Positions 21,522-23,519 of a stretch of 23,519 bases of DNA are shown piece by piece. The notes beneath the pieces are model-generated. The model saw only the letters and a program-made list of their open reading frames with translations, made no database searches and was not told the origin of the DNA. Made by a program: the position numbers and the translations under genes. Every line of letters starts with the position of its first letter. Within the stretch, counting starts at the first letter, position 1. The DNA is taken from the IMG/VR virus record IMGVR_UViG_3300036985_004946, positions 1 to 23,519 of that record; one strand, written 5' to 3'. The stretch is from a virus.

Positions 21522-21845
21522 ATGTCTAGTGTTTTTATCCCGCGCGGATTGCGAGTGCGTGAGTCTGACCAGAATCCGTCTGTAATTGCATCGCAGTTAG
21601 TTTTCGCCAATGGTTCCTTGTCGGCCGCTGGTTCAGTGGTGACAGTCCAGAGCACTGGTGGTTCGGGTGTGACCGATGGCGATAAGGGCGACATCACTGT
21701 TAGTGGATCAGGCGCAACTTGGACAATTGACAACTCGGCCGTGACTCTTGCCAAGACAACCGGCATCCAAAAAGTAATCACATCAGGCACAGCAGCACCC
21801 AGCGGCGGTGTCGATGGCGATATTTACCTGCAATACTCCCCATAA
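21522..21845 (+). CDS. Tail-fibre-like small virion protein, 107 aa
   Basis: ATG 21522 follows GGGAG; codons farther upstream in this frame run through the hairpin and are rejected. The segment GVTDGDKGDITVSGSGATW, followed by TIDNSAVTLAKT, is a repeat-like beta motif common in phage tail-fibre or receptor-binding proteins, and the end (APSGGVDGDIYLQYSP) is typical of such proteins too. The protein is far shorter than a full fibre, so it may be a fibre fragment, a neck/tail appendage or a decoration protein. Composition is Gly/Ser/Thr-rich with almost no Cys, as in extracellular virion parts. Confidence 0.6.
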   Translation: MSSVFIPRGLRVRESDQNPSVIASQLVFANGSLSAAGSVVTVQSTGGSGVTDGDKGDITVSGSGATWTIDNSAVTLAKTTGIQKVITSGTAAPSGGVDGDIYLQYSP

Positions 21846-21858
21846 GGAATAAAAAAGA

Positions 21859-22275
21859 ATGGCTATTCAGTTTAACGTGGCTACGAGAAACGCTCGGCTC
21901 GACACAATCGAATCGACGAACGGAACTTCGTGTTCACTAGAGATTCGTTCAGGTACTAAACCTGGAACTTGTGCTACTGCGACTTCAGGCGGTGCGGTGC
22001 TTGCGACTATCAACCTTCCTTCGGACTGGATGGCTGCGGCTTCATCGGGTGCGAAAGCAATTGCTGGCACATGGGAAGACTTGTCAGCAGATTCCACAGG
22101 AACGGCTTCGTTCTTTCGCGTCTACAATTCGCAGGCAACCAAGAACGAAACGACTTGCTTCCTTCAGGGTGATGTGGCAGTATCGGCTAGTGACATGAAC
22201 GTCTCTTCTGTATCTTTCACAGCAGGTCAATCGTTTTCGATTACGGCATTTACCTTGACGGACGGCAACGCTTAA
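21859..22275 (+). CDS. Phage virion-associated protein, 138 aa
   Basis: I recognise the pattern MAIQFNVATRNARLDTIEST with later INLPSDWMAAASSGAK and GTWEDLSADSTGTASFFRVY as a frequent phage structural-region protein of unknown function, usually found beside the small tail genes. The sequence is beta-rich and Ser/Thr/Ala-rich, with a Cys-containing strand (CFLQGDVAVSASDMN). It starts after AAGGA with good spacing. From about here to the window end, codon use shifts towards ACG, TCG and GTT, unlike the preceding head genes, suggesting a recombination boundary. Confidence 0.65.
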   Translation: MAIQFNVATRNARLDTIESTNGTSCSLEIRSGTKPGTCATATSGGAVLATINLPSDWMAAASSGAKAIAGTWEDLSADSTGTASFFRVYNSQATKNETTCFLQGDVAVSASDMNVSSVSFTAGQSFSITAFTLTDGNA

Positions 22276-22277
22276 TC

Positions 22278-22748
22278 ATGGATTTAGCAGCCATCAAAAC
22301 CGAGATTGCCAAGCCTGAGTATGACGGCCTGAGCGATGCTGCTATTGCCGATTTACTAAACGCAAAGACGGTAAGTCGCAATCGATTGGTCCCTACATGG
22401 GAAGTGAAAAAGCACGCAATCGAAAACCAGTATTGGTCTGCCATAGTCATGGCAACGGAGCCCGGCAATCCGCTTGCAATACCTGCCGAGAGCCTGGTGA
22501 CGGTTCGCGGTATAGCGATTGCGGCACGCGATTGGATTGACGATGCTTCTGGAAAGATATCGACAATTGATTTCGCTTTAGCTTCGGTTCAAACGCTTGT
22601 TGGTGGGTTGGTTCAGACTGGTTTGGTAACGCAGCCACAAGCAACATCACTAGCGGCATTAGGAACGGAAACGGTTTCGTTTATTTCGATTATCGGTGCT
22701 GCGAAAATTGGTCCTCATCACGTAAGCGAGGCAAGAAATGCCGAGTAA
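22278..22748 (+). CDS. Hypothetical phage protein, 156 aa
   Basis: MDLAAIKTEIAKPEYDGLSD followed by AAIADLLNAKTVSRNR is the N-terminus of a common phage protein family of unknown function that lies next to the preceding type of gene in many tailed phages. The middle part (VTVRGIAIAARDWIDDASGK, ASVQTLVGGLVQTGLV) is helical and hydrophobic but lacks a true membrane span. It starts two bases after the previous stop and overlaps the next gene by 11 bases, so all three are coupled. A role in neck or tail completion is likely by context only. Confidence 0.65.
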   Translation: MDLAAIKTEIAKPEYDGLSDAAIADLLNAKTVSRNRLVPTWEVKKHAIENQYWSAIVMATEPGNPLAIPAESLVTVRGIAIAARDWIDDASGKISTIDFALASVQTLVGGLVQTGLVTQPQATSLAALGTETVSFISIIGAAKIGPHHVSEARNAE

Positions 22749-23235
22749 AGTTTACAGAGCTACAGAGACTCCAATAGTTTTTCGCGATAGCGGTGGCGAC
22801 CGTGTTTTGACGCTTCAGAATCTTGGCTTTGGTGCGGGTAGAGTATCGGCACAATATGACCGTGGTTCTGGTAGCTTAGCAGAGTTGCACGAGATAACTG
22901 GAGTCTTTCAGTTTGAGACCACAACAGGTACGTTAGTTGGAACAGCAATTGAAATCTATCTGTTTCAAAGTGACGGAACCTACATGGATGGAACACTTGG
23001 TACGTCAGACGCTGCGTTAACAGCGGACAAGAGACGCAACGGAATCCTTATCGGTGCTGTCATTGGAGATACGGAATCTGTTGCTACCGATATAGTCGCA
23101 CGATTCCAGAATGTCAGTATCACTAGCCGATACTACTCTATTGGTGTATGGAACGCAGCCACAGCGGACAATCTAGAGAACACTGCAAACGCTTCACGAG
23201 TCATCGTAACACCAATGCCACCAGAGGCTCAATAA
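22738..23235 (+). CDS. Beta-rich virion protein, 165 aa
   Basis: The sequence is rich in beta-strand residues and Gly/Asp turns (IVFRDSGGDRVLTLQNLGFG, LVGTAIEIYLFQSDGTYMDG), ending with ENTANASRVIVTPMPPEAQ. It resembles small phage virion proteins of unknown function in this part of the genome. The ATG overlaps the previous stop region by 11 bases. No catalytic motif is visible. Tail tube, stopper or surface roles all remain possible. Confidence 0.6.
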   Translation: MPSKVYRATETPIVFRDSGGDRVLTLQNLGFGAGRVSAQYDRGSGSLAELHEITGVFQFETTTGTLVGTAIEIYLFQSDGTYMDGTLGTSDAALTADKRRNGILIGAVIGDTESVATDIVARFQNVSITSRYYSIGVWNAATADNLENTANASRVIVTPMPPEAQ

Positions 23236-23238
23236 ATC

Positions 23239-23519
23239 ATGCTCCTAACGTCCACCAGCGATAAAATCCGATTGGTCACTGCCGTAGCTGGTGATGTTCG
23301 CGTGCAAGCTAGCTACGTGGATCTCTCCGGTAGCACAGTAACACCAGGTAGGCTTAACAGTTCTATCAGCACAGCAACGACGACCGATATAGTTGCAAGT
23401 CCTGCGGGCAGTACTCAACGGAAAATCAAGTACGTTTCGATTTGGAACGACTCCAGCAGTGCAGCCAATTCCGTTACAGTGCAGCACACAGACGGAACGA
23501 CAGTTGTCGATATTTATGT
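23239..23519 (+). CDS. Phage structural-region protein, 3' truncated by window
   Basis: The frame is open from ATG 23239 to the window edge, 93 codons. The pattern MLLTSTSDKIRLVTAVAGDV, SYVDLSGSTVTPGRLNSS, TATTTDIVASPAGSTQRKIK, then TVQHTDGTTVVDIY is one I recognise in many tailed phages as a conserved small protein of the head-tail/tail region with unknown function. Full-length relatives are only slightly longer, so the stop should lie a short way beyond the window. It starts three bases after the previous stop. Confidence 0.65.
   Translation, partial: MLLTSTSDKIRLVTAVAGDVRVQASYVDLSGSTVTPGRLNSSISTATTTDIVASPAGSTQRKIKYVSIWNDSSSAANSVTVQHTDGTTVVDIY

Noticed and set aside
1-23519. CRISPR array, insertion sequence or integrase
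   Set aside because: No regularly spaced repeats, no transposase or integrase motifs, and no terminal inverted repeats were seen.

Overview
This window looks like the structural arm of a tailed double-stranded DNA phage or prophage (Caudoviricetes). It contains a terminase, a portal, a MuF-type minor head protein, a prohead protease/scaffold, a major capsid protein and a run of small virion proteins. Nearly all genes lie on the + strand, are tightly packed and overlap by a few bases. No integrase, lysis gene, complete tRNA or housekeeping gene is visible. The host cannot be named from the sequence; SD-type ribosome sites (GGAG, AAGG) and one good sigma70-like promoter point to a bacterium.

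Layout. Positions 26-1553 hold two unrecognised small genes, an HNH-type nuclease and a RuvC/RNase H-fold resolvase-like protein. After a promoter (1601-1629) come an ECF-like sigma factor (1674-2129), a ParB-like protein and a TAGT-like glycosyltransferase (2739-3623). A candidate small terminase and the large terminase follow (3601-5638). Positions 5667-7625 hold small accessory genes, including a membrane-anchored or secreted staphylococcal-nuclease-like protein and a DUF6011-like zinc-ribbon protein. Positions 7725-9171 hold a tightly spaced pair: an ADP-ribosylglycohydrolase and a CX5R protein phosphatase. A lone minus-strand HTH gene (9202-9813) separates this pair from the head module. 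The head module (9886-19861) contains a 1429-residue portal polyprotein, a small unknown gene, an intein-split MuF gene, the protease/scaffold, a lectin-fold-like virion protein and the capsid protein. Positions 19942-23519 hold small head-tail or tail/virion proteins; the last is cut by the window edge.

Two things stand out. First, the MuF minor head gene is interrupted by an intein (15296-16399). Its splicing blocks read on the + strand, but a homing-endonuclease-like protein (zinc fingers plus a Vsr/DUF559-like nuclease domain) is encoded antisense inside it (15527-16294, minus), with its own ribosome site. The two codon registers are exactly anti-aligned, so both strands stay open over 255 codons. 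Second, the portal polyprotein carries a kinase-like domain and a C-terminal ADP-ribosyltransferase (R, STS, ExE). Just upstream, the same phage encodes the two opposing erasers, a phosphatase and an ADP-ribosylglycohydrolase. This suggests a virion-delivered protein-modification system with its own reversal enzymes. Both ideas are inferences from motifs and gene order.

Regulation. A sigma factor behind a host-type promoter, a 42-base promoter-like sequence repeated before two genes, and a 36-base repeat just after two stop codons suggest that the phage has its own transcription programme.
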